A DNA stretch of 64,000 nt from Streptomyces koelreuteriae (GCF_018604545.1 NZ_CP075896.1:7006001-7070000), one strand, 5' to 3'; shown: positions 33,309 through 41,427, numbered from the stretch's first letter. Numbers and translations: made by a program. Notes: generated by a model not told the origin, from the letters alone.

Positions 33309-34213
33309 GCGCACAGGACCGGCTGACGGACACGCTGTACGGCCTCGGCTGGAGCACCGTCAGGAAGCTCCCCGAGCCCGTCGCCGTACGGCTCGGGAAC
33401 ACCATCGCCGATCTCGCCTGGAAGCAGCGCGGCAAGGGCGTGCAACGCCTGGAGAGCAACTACGCGCGCGTGCTGCCCGACGCCGGCCCCGAGCGGCTGG
33501 CGGAGCTCTCCCGCGCGGGCATGCGCTCCTACCTGCGCTACTGGATGGAGTCCTTCCGGCTTCCCGCCTGGAGCGAGGAGCGGATCAAGGGCGGTTTCGA
33601 CGCCAAGGACATCCACTACCTCACCGAGGGCATGGCCGCGGGCAACGGCGTCGTACTCGCCCTGCCGCACCTGGGCAACTGGGACCTCGCCGGTGCCTGG
33701 GTCACCACCGAGCTGGGCATACCGTTCACGACGGTGGCCGAGCGCCTGAAGCCGGAGACGCTGTACGACCGGTTCGTCGCCTACCGAGAGAGCCTCGGCA
33801 TGGAGGTCCTGCCGCACAGCGGCGGCACCGCCTTCGGCACCCTGGCCCGGCGGCTGCGCGACGGCGGCCTGGTCTGTCTGGTCGCCGACCGCGACCTGTC
33901 CGCCTCCGGTGTCGAGGTCGACTTCTTCGGCGACACCGCCCGGATGCCGGCCGGACCCGCCCTGCTCGCCCAGCAGACAGGCGCCCTGCTGCTCCCCGTC
34001 ACCCTCTGGTACGACGACTCGCCCGTCATGCGGGGCCGCCTCCACCCACCGGTGGAGGTGCCCGAGTCAGGCACCCGCGCCGAGAAGACGTCCGTGATGA
34101 CACAGGCGCTGGCCGACGCCTTCGCCTCGGGGATCGCCGACCATCCGGAGGACTGGCACATGCTGCAGCGCCTGTGGCTCGCGGACCTCGATCCAGCGAA
34201 GGGATCCACGTGA
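33305..34213 (+). CDS. Phosphatidylinositol mannoside acyltransferase (LpxL-like)
   Basis: A 302-residue protein from GTG 33305, overlapping the pgsA stop by GTGA. The acyltransferase HX4D motif is HLGNWD (~120-125); VADRDLSASGVEVDFFGDTARMPAGPALLA is the second conserved block. In mycobacteria the equivalent gene (patA) acylates the mannose of PIM1/PIM2, and the position between pgsA and pimA supports that role. It should act at the inner face of the membrane. Confidence 0.9.
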   Translation: MSAQDRLTDTLYGLGWSTVRKLPEPVAVRLGNTIADLAWKQRGKGVQRLESNYARVLPDAGPERLAELSRAGMRSYLRYWMESFRLPAWSEERIKGGFDAKDIHYLTEGMAAGNGVVLALPHLGNWDLAGAWVTTELGIPFTTVAERLKPETLYDRFVAYRESLGMEVLPHSGGTAFGTLARRLRDGGLVCLVADRDLSASGVEVDFFGDTARMPAGPALLAQQTGALLLPVTLWYDDSPVMRGRLHPPVEVPESGTRAEKTSVMTQALADAFASGIADHPEDWHMLQRLWLADLDPAKGST

Positions 34214-35373
34214 GGATCGGCATCGTCTGCCCGTACTCCTGGGACGTACCGGGCGGCGTCCAGTTCCATATCCGCGACCTGGCCGAATACTTCATCCGCC
34301 TCGGCCACGAGGTGTCCGTCCTCGCCCCGGCGGACGACGACACCCCGCTGCCGCCGTACGTCGTCTCGGCCGGGCGCGCGGTGCCGGTGCCGTACAACGG
34401 CTCGGTGGCCCGGCTGAACTTCGGCTTCCTCTCGGCGGCCCGGGTGCGCCGGTGGCTGCACGACGGCGCGTTCGACGTGATCCACATCCACGAGCCGACC
34501 TCGCCCTCGCTGGGCCTGCTGACCTGCTGGGCGGCGCAGGGCCCGATCGTCGCCACGTTCCACACGTCCAACCCACGCTCCCGGGCCATGATCGCCGCCT
34601 ACTCGATCCTCCAGGCCGCCCTGGAGAAGATCAGCGCCCGGATCGCGGTGAGCGAGTACGCCCGGCGCACGCTGGTGGAGCACCTCGGCGGGGACGCGGT
34701 GGTGATCCCGAACGGCGTGGACGTCGACTTCTTCGCCGAGGCCGAGCCCAAGGCCGAGTGGCAGGGCGACACGATCGGCTTCATCGGGCGCATCGACGAG
34801 CCCCGCAAGGGACTGCCGGTGCTCATGAAGGCCCTGCCGAAGATCCTCGCCGCCCGTCCGGGGACCCGGCTGCTGGTCGCCGGGCGCGGCGACGAGGAGG
34901 AGGCGGTGGCGACCCTCCCGGCCGAGCTGCGCTCCCGCGTCGAGTTCCTCGGCATGGTCAGCGACGAGGACAAGGCCCGCTTCCTGCGCAGCGTCGACCT
35001 GTACATCGCGCCCAACACCGGCGGCGAGAGCTTCGGCATCATCCTCGTCGAGGCCATGTCCGCCGGCGCCCCCGTCCTCGCCTCCGACCTGGACGCCTTC
35101 GCCCAGGTCCTGGACCGGGGCGAGGCCGGCGAACTCTTCCCGAACGAGGACGCCGACGCCCTCGCCGACGCGGCCGTCCGGCTGCTGGACGACCCGGAGC
35201 GGCTCGCGGAGCTGCGCGAGCGGGGCAGCGCCCATGTACGGCGCTTCGACTGGTCCACCGTCGGCGCGGACATCCTCTCCGTCTACGAGACGGTGACGGC
35301 GGGCGCGGCGGCGGTGGCCGAGGACGACCGGGTGACGGGGCTGCGGGCCAGGCTGGGGTTCGCCCGGGACTGA
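34210..35373 (+). CDS. pimA: Phosphatidylinositol alpha-mannosyltransferase
   Basis: A 387-residue GT4 glycosyltransferase from GTG 34210, overlapping patA by GTGA. The N-terminal domain has RIGIVCPYSWDVPGGVQFHIRDLAEY (2-27), the glycine-rich acceptor loop, and HIHEPTSPSLGLLTCWAAQGPIVATFHTS. The C-terminal donor domain has GFIGRIDEPRKGLPVLMKAL (~193-212) and APNTGGESFGIILVEAMSAGAPVLASD (~270-296) with the E-x7-E-like motif. It transfers mannose from GDP-mannose to phosphatidylinositol. A hairpin terminator follows, after which the lasso-peptide cluster begins. Confidence 0.93.
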   Translation: MRIGIVCPYSWDVPGGVQFHIRDLAEYFIRLGHEVSVLAPADDDTPLPPYVVSAGRAVPVPYNGSVARLNFGFLSAARVRRWLHDGAFDVIHIHEPTSPSLGLLTCWAAQGPIVATFHTSNPRSRAMIAAYSILQAALEKISARIAVSEYARRTLVEHLGGDAVVIPNGVDVDFFAEAEPKAEWQGDTIGFIGRIDEPRKGLPVLMKALPKILAARPGTRLLVAGRGDEEEAVATLPAELRSRVEFLGMVSDEDKARFLRSVDLYIAPNTGGESFGIILVEAMSAGAPVLASDLDAFAQVLDRGEAGELFPNEDADALADAAVRLLDDPERLAELRERGSAHVRRFDWSTVGADILSVYETVTAGAAAVAEDDRVTGLRARLGFARD

Positions 35374-35401
35374 GGCCGGGCTGACGGGTTCATTTCAGGC
35401 C

Positions 35402-35438
35402 ACGCCGAAGGGCGGCCCAGGCGGGCGTCCTTCGGCGT
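35402..35438. terminator. Hairpin after pimA
   Basis: Perfect 10-bp arms 35402-35411 and 35429-35438 with a 17-nt loop, 28 bp after the pimA stop. It likely separates the PIM operon from the lasso-peptide cluster. Confidence 0.6.
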
Positions 35439-35443
35439 CGCGC

Positions 35444-35464
35444 GTGATCGAACACACAGATCAC
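35444..35464 (+). promoter_or_regulatory. Candidate operator upstream of the lasso-peptide gene
   Basis: Inverted repeat GTGATC (35444-35449) and GATCAC (35459-35464) with a 9-bp spacer, about one helical turn centre to centre. It is 140 bp upstream of the precursor ATG in a locally A+T-richer stretch (35440-35600). A possible -10, TACGGT, is at 35552-35557. No regulator gene belongs to the cluster. Confidence 0.4.
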
Positions 35465-35603
35465 TGGCGATCTTTCCGTCTCGCTCACGTGTGCGAAGTG
35501 GCTCCTGTGACTTGAGTGAAAAACGGATGGATCATGGCGGCGACTCGAATATACGGTGCAGTGGGTAGCTGACCTGCTGCCCTTCGTAACGGAGGAGGAC
35601 GCC

Positions 35604-35744
35604 ATGGACGAGCAGATCGAGCTCTCGACCACCGAGCCTTACGCGCCGCCGATGCTGACCGAGGTCGGGGAGTTCAACGAGGACACCCTGGGCTTCATCG
35701 GCTGGGGCAACGACATCTTCGGTCACTACTCCGGCGACTTCTGA
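35604..35744 (+). CDS. Lasso-peptide precursor, anantin-like
   Basis: A 46-residue peptide from ATG 35604 with a strong GGAGGAGG site. The leader is 29 residues and carries the lasso recognition pattern Tyr(-17)-x-x-Pro(-14) (YAPPM) and Thr(-2) in EDTL. The core is GFIGWGNDIFGHYSGDF: Gly1 can form the isopeptide bond with Asp8 to give an 8-residue ring and a 9-residue tail. No cysteines, so a class II lasso peptide. From memory this core equals anantin, a Streptomyces peptide known as an atrial natriuretic factor antagonist. The three following genes are the matching maturation enzymes. Confidence 0.93.
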   Translation: MDEQIELSTTEPYAPPMLTEVGEFNEDTLGFIGWGNDIFGHYSGDF

Positions 35745-35780
35745 TCGTCGCCTTCGTAGGTAATCGGGGGACGTGAGCAG

Positions 35781-37616
35781 ATGAGCAGCACCGGGTTCGT
35801 GGTCCTGCCGGACACGGCAGCCGCGGCCGATGCGCGCGCGGCCGCCCCGTGGGCGTCGCCCGAGGAGTTCTCACACCACTCGGGGCGCCCATGGCTGGTG
35901 GGCCGGTGGTCACCCGGTGAGATCACGGTGGTCACAGCGGGCCCGGTGCGGGTGGCGGCGGTCGGGGTATGCCCGGTCTCCGCCACCCGGCTCTCCTCCC
36001 TGGCCGCCCGCATACGGACGGTGTCCGACGCGGACGCGCTGGCGACGAGCCTGCCCGGCTCCTGCCACCTGGTGGTCTCGGCCGGTGGCGAGGTGCGCTT
36101 CCAGGGCAGCGCCACCGGACTGCGCCGGGTGTTCCGCACCCGGGTGCACGGGGTCGAGGTGGCAGCGGACCGGGCCGATGTGCTCGCCGCGATGACCGGT
36201 GCCGGAATCGACGAACAGGCCTTGGCCCTCCGCGTGGCCACCGGGGGATTCCTGCCACCGCCCCTCGGTGACCGGCCACTGTGGTCCGGGATCTCGCCGC
36301 TGGCGCCGGACCACGCTCTGGTGTGGGAGCGCGACCGCGTGCACGAGACACGGTGGTGGCAGCCACCGGCTCCAGAGCTGTCGCTGGCGACGGGTGCCGA
36401 AGCCGTCCGAGAGGCCCTGACCTCGGCCCTCCGCGACCGTGGCCCCGACCGAGGCCGGTTGAGCACGGATCTGTCCGGCGGCATGGACTCGACGTCCCTG
36501 TGCTTCCTCGCCGCCCGGCACGCGCCCGACCTGGTGACCTTCCGATGGGGTGAGGCCGAGGCGGGCAACGACGACGCCGCCTTCGCCGCCCACGCCATCG
36601 CCTCCCTCGACCGGGCCGAGCACCTCGTGGTTCCCCCCGGCGAACTCCCGGCCCTGTTCACCGACGCCGGAGAAGCGGTGGACACCGAGGAGCCCTATCC
36701 CTTCGTCCGCACCCTTGCCCGCACCCGCCACACCGCACGGCTCCTGGCCGCGAGCGGATCGCGCAGACACCTCGCCGGACACGGCGGAGACGAACTGTTC
36801 ACTCCGTTTCCCGGCTACCTTCATGCCCTGCTCCGACGCCGTCCGCTGACCGCCCTGCGGCATGTCCGCGGATACGGTGCGCTGAAACGCTGGCCCGTAC
36901 TGCCCACCCTGGCCGCGCTGTCCCGCCCCGGTGACGAGGCAGCCTGGTGGCGGACCCAGGCCGACCTGCTCACCGCCCCGCCCCCGCCGAGACGCCGGCC
37001 CGCTCTCGGGTGGGGCCTGTGGACGCTGCGCGCACCGACGTGGGCCACCGGCACGGCGACCGACGCGGCCCGGGAGGCCCTGCGCGACACAGCGACCCGC
37101 GTACAGCCGCTCTCCGACGACCTGGCCCAGCACCAGTCGCTGCTCGCCATGCGCGCCAGTGCCCCGTGGTACCGGTTGCTGGCCCGCGTGTTCGCCGACG
37201 ACGGCGTGCAACTCGACTCGCCGTTCTTCGACGACCGTGTGGTGGAAGCGGTCCTGGCGGTCCGGGCGCACGAACACGCCGGCCCCTGGCGGTACAAGCC
37301 GCTGCTGGCCGAAGCCATGCGCGGCATCGTGCCGGAAGCCGTGCTGGGCCGTTCCACCAAGGGCGAGTTCAGCGACGAAGCCAACAGCGGGCTGCGCCGC
37401 AATCTGCCCGCGATTCTGGACATGTTCGAGGACTCGGCCCTGGCCGCCCACGGACTGATCGACCCCGGCGAACTGCGCACCCGGCTGCTCGCGCCCCAGC
37501 CGGACAATTCCGCGAGGATCGCGCTGGAACCCCTGATCGGTTGCGAGACCTGGCTGCGCGCCGCCACCCGCCCCGCCCCTGCCTGGAGGTTCGAAGCCCG
37601 TGCGTCTGCATCCTGA
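35781..37616 (+). CDS. Lasso-peptide cyclase (asparagine-synthetase-like)
   Basis: A 611-residue protein from ATG 35781, 36 bp after the precursor. The N-terminal third resembles the class II amidotransferase domain of asparagine synthetase but lacks the catalytic Cys2 (it begins MSST). The C-terminal two-thirds hold the ATP-pyrophosphatase loop DLSGGMDSTSLCFLAAR (~228-244) and GHGGDELF (~333-340), both typical. In lasso systems this enzyme adenylates the ring-closing Asp/Glu side chain, here Asp8, so that the new N-terminal Gly attacks it. Its end overlaps the next gene by 17 nt. Confidence 0.94.
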   Translation: MSSTGFVVLPDTAAAADARAAAPWASPEEFSHHSGRPWLVGRWSPGEITVVTAGPVRVAAVGVCPVSATRLSSLAARIRTVSDADALATSLPGSCHLVVSAGGEVRFQGSATGLRRVFRTRVHGVEVAADRADVLAAMTGAGIDEQALALRVATGGFLPPPLGDRPLWSGISPLAPDHALVWERDRVHETRWWQPPAPELSLATGAEAVREALTSALRDRGPDRGRLSTDLSGGMDSTSLCFLAARHAPDLVTFRWGEAEAGNDDAAFAAHAIASLDRAEHLVVPPGELPALFTDAGEAVDTEEPYPFVRTLARTRHTARLLAASGSRRHLAGHGGDELFTPFPGYLHALLRRRPLTALRHVRGYGALKRWPVLPTLAALSRPGDEAAWWRTQADLLTAPPPPRRRPALGWGLWTLRAPTWATGTATDAAREALRDTATRVQPLSDDLAQHQSLLAMRASAPWYRLLARVFADDGVQLDSPFFDDRVVEAVLAVRAHEHAGPWRYKPLLAEAMRGIVPEAVLGRSTKGEFSDEANSGLRRNLPAILDMFEDSALAAHGLIDPGELRTRLLAPQPDNSARIALEPLIGCETWLRAATRPAPAWRFEARASAS

Positions 37617-37851
37617 TGTGAGCACCACCGACACCGACGACGGCACGGTCCTGCTCAACGAACGCACCGGCCGGTACTGGCAGTTGAACAACACGGGTGC
37701 CCATGTGCTCCACCGGCTGCTCGACGGGCGCGAACCCGCCGCCATCGCCGCCGACCTCGCGGACCGGTACGGCATCGAACCACAGCAGGCCGAACGCGAC
37801 GTCACCGCCGTGATCGAGCGACTGCTCGGCTCGAAACTGGTGATCTCTTGA
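37600..37851 (+). CDS. Lasso-peptide recognition element (PqqD-like B1 protein)
   Basis: An 83-residue protein from GTG 37600, overlapping the cyclase gene by 17 nt. It reads as a PqqD/RRE winged-helix: strands TVLLNERTGRYWQLNNTGAHVLHRLLDG, then helices AAIAADLADRYGIEPQQAERDVTAVIERLLGSKLV. It binds the YxxP part of the leader and delivers the precursor to the peptidase and cyclase. The split B1/B2 arrangement is usual for actinobacterial lasso clusters. Confidence 0.93.
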   Translation: MRLHPDVSTTDTDDGTVLLNERTGRYWQLNNTGAHVLHRLLDGREPAAIAADLADRYGIEPQQAERDVTAVIERLLGSKLVIS

Positions 37852-37853
37852 GC

Positions 37854-38279
37854 ATGTCCGTCGCGCTGGCCGGACGACGCCGGCTGCCCCCGCACCGCCG
37901 CGTGCTTCCCCTGCTGATCGTGGGCGTGGCCCGTCTGCTGGCCCGGGCCAAACCCTCCCGACTGCGCACCGTTCTGGAATTCGCCCGCCGTGGCGCGGCA
38001 CCCGCGACGGCCGCCCAGGCCCTGCGGGCGCGCGAAGAGGTCGTGTCGGTCAGCCTGCGCTGTGCCGGGCAGGGATGCCTGCAACGCTCCATCGCCACCG
38101 CCCTGCTCTGCCGGGCGCGCGGCGTGTGGCCCACCTGGTGCACCGGAGTCCGCACCCACCCGTTCGCCGCCCATGCCTGGGTCGAGGCCGAGCGGCAACT
38201 CATCGGCGAGGGCCATCCCAAGGGCCACTTCAAGACGCTCATGTCCATCCCGCCGGTGTCGACCGACCGGAGTCGCTGA
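37854..38279 (+). CDS. Lasso-peptide leader peptidase (transglutaminase-like B2 protein)
   Basis: A 141-residue protein from ATG 37854, two bases after the B1 stop; a TTG at 37848 overlapping that stop is an alternative start. The transglutaminase-like thiol protease core is visible: the catalytic Cys in GCLQRSIATALLCRARG (~75-91) and the catalytic His in PFAAHAWVEAE (~101-111). The usual third residue (Asp) is not obvious in ERQLIGEGHPKG. It cuts the leader after Leu(-1) so that Gly1 is free for cyclisation. It ends the cluster, with no transporter gene following. Confidence 0.9.
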   Translation: MSVALAGRRRLPPHRRVLPLLIVGVARLLARAKPSRLRTVLEFARRGAAPATAAQALRAREEVVSVSLRCAGQGCLQRSIATALLCRARGVWPTWCTGVRTHPFAAHAWVEAERQLIGEGHPKGHFKTLMSIPPVSTDRSR

Positions 38280-38300
38280 CCGCCCTCGAGTTGGGGCGGT
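38279..38300. terminator. Weak hairpin at the end of the lasso cluster
   Basis: ACCGCCC (38279-38285) pairs with GGGCGGT (38294-38300) around an 8-nt loop; its first base is the last base of the B2 stop codon. Confidence 0.4.
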
Positions 38301-38350
38301 GATCAGGGTGCCGGGCAGGGCGGGGTGAACCGGCAGGCCCCTCGGGCCGC

Positions 38351-38356
38351 TAGCCT
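38351..38356 (+). promoter_or_regulatory. -10 hexamer TAGCCT, probable leaderless promoter
   Basis: TAGCCT ends 8 nt before GTG 38365, and there is no ribosome-binding site. It gives the following gene a promoter separate from the lasso cluster. Confidence 0.4.
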
Positions 38357-38364
38357 TGCCGCCC

Positions 38365-38910
38365 GTGACCACCACTCTCATCTGGATCGCCGTCGCCCTG
38401 GTCGCGATCGGGCTGTACCTGAGCTGGACCGCCGGCCGGCTCGACCGTCTCCACGCCCGGATCGACGCCGCCCGGGCCGCCCTGGACGCGCAGTTGCTGC
38501 GCCGCGCCTCGGTGGCGCAGGAACTGGCCACGTCGGGTGTCCTCGATCCGGCCGCCTCGATCGTGCTCTACGAGGCCGCGCACGCCGCCCGCCAGGCGGA
38601 GGAGGAACAGCGGGAGGTCGCCGAGAGCGAACTGAGCCAGGCGTTGCGGGCCGTCTTCGCGGAGGCACAGCAACTGGAGGCGGTGCGGGAGGCGCCCGGG
38701 GGAGAGGAGGCCGCCACCGAGCTCGTACAGGCGGTACGACGCGTCCCCATGGCCCGGCGCTTCCACAACGACGCCGTACGCGCCGCTCGCGCCCTGCGCC
38801 GCCACCGCAAGGTCCGCTGGTTCCGGCTGGCCGGCCACGCGCCGTTCCCGATGGCCTTCGAGATGGACGACGAACCACCGGCCGTGCTGGCGGACCGCTC
38901 GGGCTCCTGA
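38365..38910 (+). CDS. Membrane-anchored helical protein of unknown function
   Basis: A 181-residue protein from GTG 38365; TTG 38356 is an alternative start. One N-terminal membrane helix (TLIWIAVALVAIGLYLSWTA, ~4-23) is followed by a long helical region rich in Ala, Arg and Glu (RLHARIDAARAALDAQLLRRASVAQELATSG, EEEQREVAESELSQALRAVF), and then RRVPMARRFHNDAVRAARALRRHRKVRWFRLAGHAPFPMAFEMDDE. The N-terminal helix plus 'ARFHNDAV' and 'PxxFE' blocks recall LemA-like proteins, but the match is partial. I take it to be a backbone gene between the PIM and pdxST genes in related genomes, from memory. Confidence 0.78.
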   Translation: MTTTLIWIAVALVAIGLYLSWTAGRLDRLHARIDAARAALDAQLLRRASVAQELATSGVLDPAASIVLYEAAHAARQAEEEQREVAESELSQALRAVFAEAQQLEAVREAPGGEEAATELVQAVRRVPMARRFHNDAVRAARALRRHRKVRWFRLAGHAPFPMAFEMDDEPPAVLADRSGS

Positions 38911-39040
38911 CAACGGGACATCCCGCCGCCCCGGAGCCAAAACGATCCACCGGCTTCTCATTGGCCCTTGCTGTGGCCTGGTCCCCTCACGTTTCCTCGG
39001 TGCTGCACAAAACCCCTCTTTCCCAGCAGCGAGGTCACCC

Positions 39041-39946
39041 GTGTCCATCTCCGAAAACCAGGCTCCCGAGACCGGCACCGCCCGTGTGAAGCGCGGCATG
39101 GCCGAGCAGCTCAAGGGCGGCGTCATCATGGACGTCGTCACGCCGGAGCAGGCGAAGATCGCCGAGGACGCGGGCGCCGTCGCCGTCATGGCCCTGGAGC
39201 GGGTCCCGGCCGACATCCGCAAGGACGGCGGTGTGGCCCGCATGTCCGACCCGGACATGATCGAGGGCATCATCGAGGCCGTCTCCATCCCGGTCATGGC
39301 CAAGTCCCGCATCGGCCACTTCGTCGAGGCCCAGGTGCTGCAGTCCCTCGGCGTCGACTACATCGACGAGTCCGAGGTCCTCACCCCGGCCGACGAGGTC
39401 AACCACAGCGACAAGTTCGCCTTCACCACCCCCTTCGTCTGTGGCGCCACCAACCTGGGCGAGGCCCTGCGCCGCATCGCCGAAGGCGCCGCGATGATCC
39501 GCTCCAAGGGCGAGGCCGGCACCGGCAACGTCGTCGAGGCCGTCCGCCACCTGCGCCAGATCAAGAACGAGATCGCCCGCCTGCGCGGCTACGACAACAA
39601 CGAGCTGTACGCCGCCGCCAAGGACCTGCGCGCCCCGTACGAGCTGGTCAAGGAGGTCTCCGAACTGGGCAAGCTCCCGGTCGTGCTGTTCTCCGCCGGC
39701 GGCGTCGCCACCCCGGCCGACGCGGCCCTGATGCGCCAGCTCGGCGCCGAGGGCGTCTTCGTCGGCTCCGGCATCTTCAAGTCCGGCGACCCGGCCAAGC
39801 GCGCCGCCGCCATCGTGAAGGCCACCACCTTCTACGACGACCCGAAGATCGTCGCTGACGCCTCCCGCAACCTCGGCGAGGCCATGGTCGGCATCAACTG
39901 CGACACCCTCCCCGAGACCGAGCGCTACGCCAACCGCGGCTGGTAA
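39041..39946 (+). CDS. pdxS: Pyridoxal 5'-phosphate synthase, PdxS subunit
   Basis: A 301-residue protein from GTG 39041 with GAGG 7 nt upstream. It has the full PdxS/SNZ fold: VKRGMAEQLKGGVIMDVVTPEQAKIAEDAGAVAVMALERVPADIRKDGGVARM (~16-68), the catalytic Lys in PVMAKSRIGH (~84-93), VDYIDESEVLTPAD, and the second Lys in MIRSKGEAGTGN (~151-162). It condenses ribose 5-phosphate, glyceraldehyde 3-phosphate and ammonia into PLP, and works with PdxT encoded 13 bp downstream. Confidence 0.97.
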   Translation: MSISENQAPETGTARVKRGMAEQLKGGVIMDVVTPEQAKIAEDAGAVAVMALERVPADIRKDGGVARMSDPDMIEGIIEAVSIPVMAKSRIGHFVEAQVLQSLGVDYIDESEVLTPADEVNHSDKFAFTTPFVCGATNLGEALRRIAEGAAMIRSKGEAGTGNVVEAVRHLRQIKNEIARLRGYDNNELYAAAKDLRAPYELVKEVSELGKLPVVLFSAGGVATPADAALMRQLGAEGVFVGSGIFKSGDPAKRAAAIVKATTFYDDPKIVADASRNLGEAMVGINCDTLPETERYANRGW

Positions 39947-39959
39947 GGCACAGGAACCC

Positions 39960-40568
39960 ATGAGCGACACCCCCGTCATAGGCGTCCTGGCCCTCCAGGG
40001 CGACGTACGGGAGCACCTCGTCGCCCTGGCCGCGGCCGATGCCGTGGCCAGGCCGGTGCGGCGCCCCGAAGAGCTCGCCGAGGTGGACGGCCTCGTCATC
40101 CCCGGCGGCGAGTCCACCACCATCTCCAAGCTGGCCGTCCTGTTCGGCCTGATGGAACCGCTCCGCGCGCGCGTGCGGGACGGTCTGCCCGTCTACGGCA
40201 CCTGCGCCGGCATGATCATGCTCGCCGACAAGATCCTCGACCCGCGTTCGGGCCAGGAGACCATCGGCGGCATCGACATGATCGTCCGCCGCAACGCCTT
40301 CGGCCGGCAGAACGAGTCCTTCGAGGCGTCCGTCGACGTCCAGGGCGTCGAGGGTGCGCCCGTGGAGGGCGTCTTCATCCGCGCCCCGTGGGTCGAGTCC
40401 GTCGGTGCCGAGGCCGAGGTGCTCGCCGAGCACGACGGCCATATCGTCGCGGTGCGTCAGGGCACCGCTCTGGCCACGTCGTTCCACCCGGAACTGACCG
40501 GCGACCACCGTGTGCACGGCCTGTTCGTGGACATGGTGCGCGCGAACCGTACAGCCGAGTCCTTGTAG
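39960..40568 (+). CDS. pdxT: Pyridoxal 5'-phosphate synthase, PdxT glutaminase subunit
   Basis: A 202-residue class I-type glutamine amidotransferase from ATG 39960. The nucleophile Cys is in VYGTCAGMIML (~78-88), the His/Glu pair in SFHPELTGDHRVH (~178-190), and the oxyanion block is LVIPGGESTTISKL (~44-57). It supplies ammonia to PdxS. Confidence 0.96.
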   Translation: MSDTPVIGVLALQGDVREHLVALAAADAVARPVRRPEELAEVDGLVIPGGESTTISKLAVLFGLMEPLRARVRDGLPVYGTCAGMIMLADKILDPRSGQETIGGIDMIVRRNAFGRQNESFEASVDVQGVEGAPVEGVFIRAPWVESVGAEAEVLAEHDGHIVAVRQGTALATSFHPELTGDHRVHGLFVDMVRANRTAESL

Positions 40569-40616
40569 GATTCCTGCGTTCGTTGCTGAGATGGGTTACG
40601 CGAAGGAGACAGGCAG

Positions 40617-41369
40617 ATGTCCGGCCACTCTAAATGGGCCACGACTAAGCACAAGAAGGCCGTGATCGACGCCAAGCGCGGCAAGCTCTTCGCGAAGCTG
40701 ATCAAGAACATCGAGGTCGCGGCGCGCATGGGCGGCGTCGACCTCGAAGGAAACCCGACGCTCTACGACGCCGTCCAGAAGGCCAAGAAGCAGTCGGTTC
40801 CGAACAAGAACATCGACTCCGCGATCAAGCGCGGTGGCGGTCTCGAGGCGGGTGGCGCCGACTACGAGACGATCATGTACGAGGGCTACGGACCGAACGG
40901 CGTCGCGGTGCTCATCGAGTGCCTCACCGACAACCGCAACCGCGCGGCCTCCGACGTCCGCGTCGCCATGACCCGCAACGGCGGCTCCATGGCGGACCCG
41001 GGATCGGTGTCGTACATGTTCAGCCGCAAGGGCGTCGTCATCGTCCCCAAGGGCGAGCTGGGCGAGGACGACGTCCTCGGCGCCGTCCTGGACGCGGGCG
41101 CCGAAGAGGTCAACGACCTCGGCGAGTCCTTCGAGGTCATCAGCGAGGCCACCGACCTGGTCGCGGTCCGCACCGCCCTCCAGGAAGCCGGCATCGACTA
41201 CGACTCCGCCGACTCCAGCTTCGTGCCGTCCGTCCAGGTCGAGCTGGACGAGGAAGGCGCCAAGAAGATCTTCAAGCTGATCGACGCGCTCGAGGACAGC
41301 GACGACGTGCAGAACGTCTTCGCCAACTTCGACGTCAGCGACGAGATCATGGAGAAGGTCGACGCGTAA
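40617..41369 (+). CDS. YebC/PmpR-family protein
   Basis: A 250-residue protein from ATG 40617 with AAGGAG 9 nt upstream. The signature MSGHSKWATTKHKKAVIDAKRGKLFAKLIKNIEVAAR (1-37) and KQSVPNKNIDSAIKRGGG are complete, and the acidic C-terminal domains are of normal length. The family was named as DNA-binding regulators. Recent work gives some members a role in relieving ribosome stalling at proline stretches. A TAGGAT hexamer at 40566-40571 may be its -10. A strong terminator follows. Confidence 0.95.
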   Translation: MSGHSKWATTKHKKAVIDAKRGKLFAKLIKNIEVAARMGGVDLEGNPTLYDAVQKAKKQSVPNKNIDSAIKRGGGLEAGGADYETIMYEGYGPNGVAVLIECLTDNRNRAASDVRVAMTRNGGSMADPGSVSYMFSRKGVVIVPKGELGEDDVLGAVLDAGAEEVNDLGESFEVISEATDLVAVRTALQEAGIDYDSADSSFVPSVQVELDEEGAKKIFKLIDALEDSDDVQNVFANFDVSDEIMEKVDA

Positions 41370-41391
41370 CGCTGCCGCGGGCCGCGAGTCT

Positions 41392-41427
41392 CGGCGGGCC
41401 GGTGGGACACGTCCCACCGGCCCGCCG
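41392..41427. terminator. Hairpin terminator after yebC
   Basis: Perfect 17-bp arms 41392-41408 and 41411-41427 with only two unpaired bases, 22 bp after the yebC stop, separating it from ruvCAB. Confidence 0.8.

Noticed and set aside
38365..38910. The gene after the lasso cluster as a lasso exporter or immunity protein
   Set aside because: It has only one membrane helix and no ATPase or permease features, has its own promoter, and looks like a conserved backbone gene.
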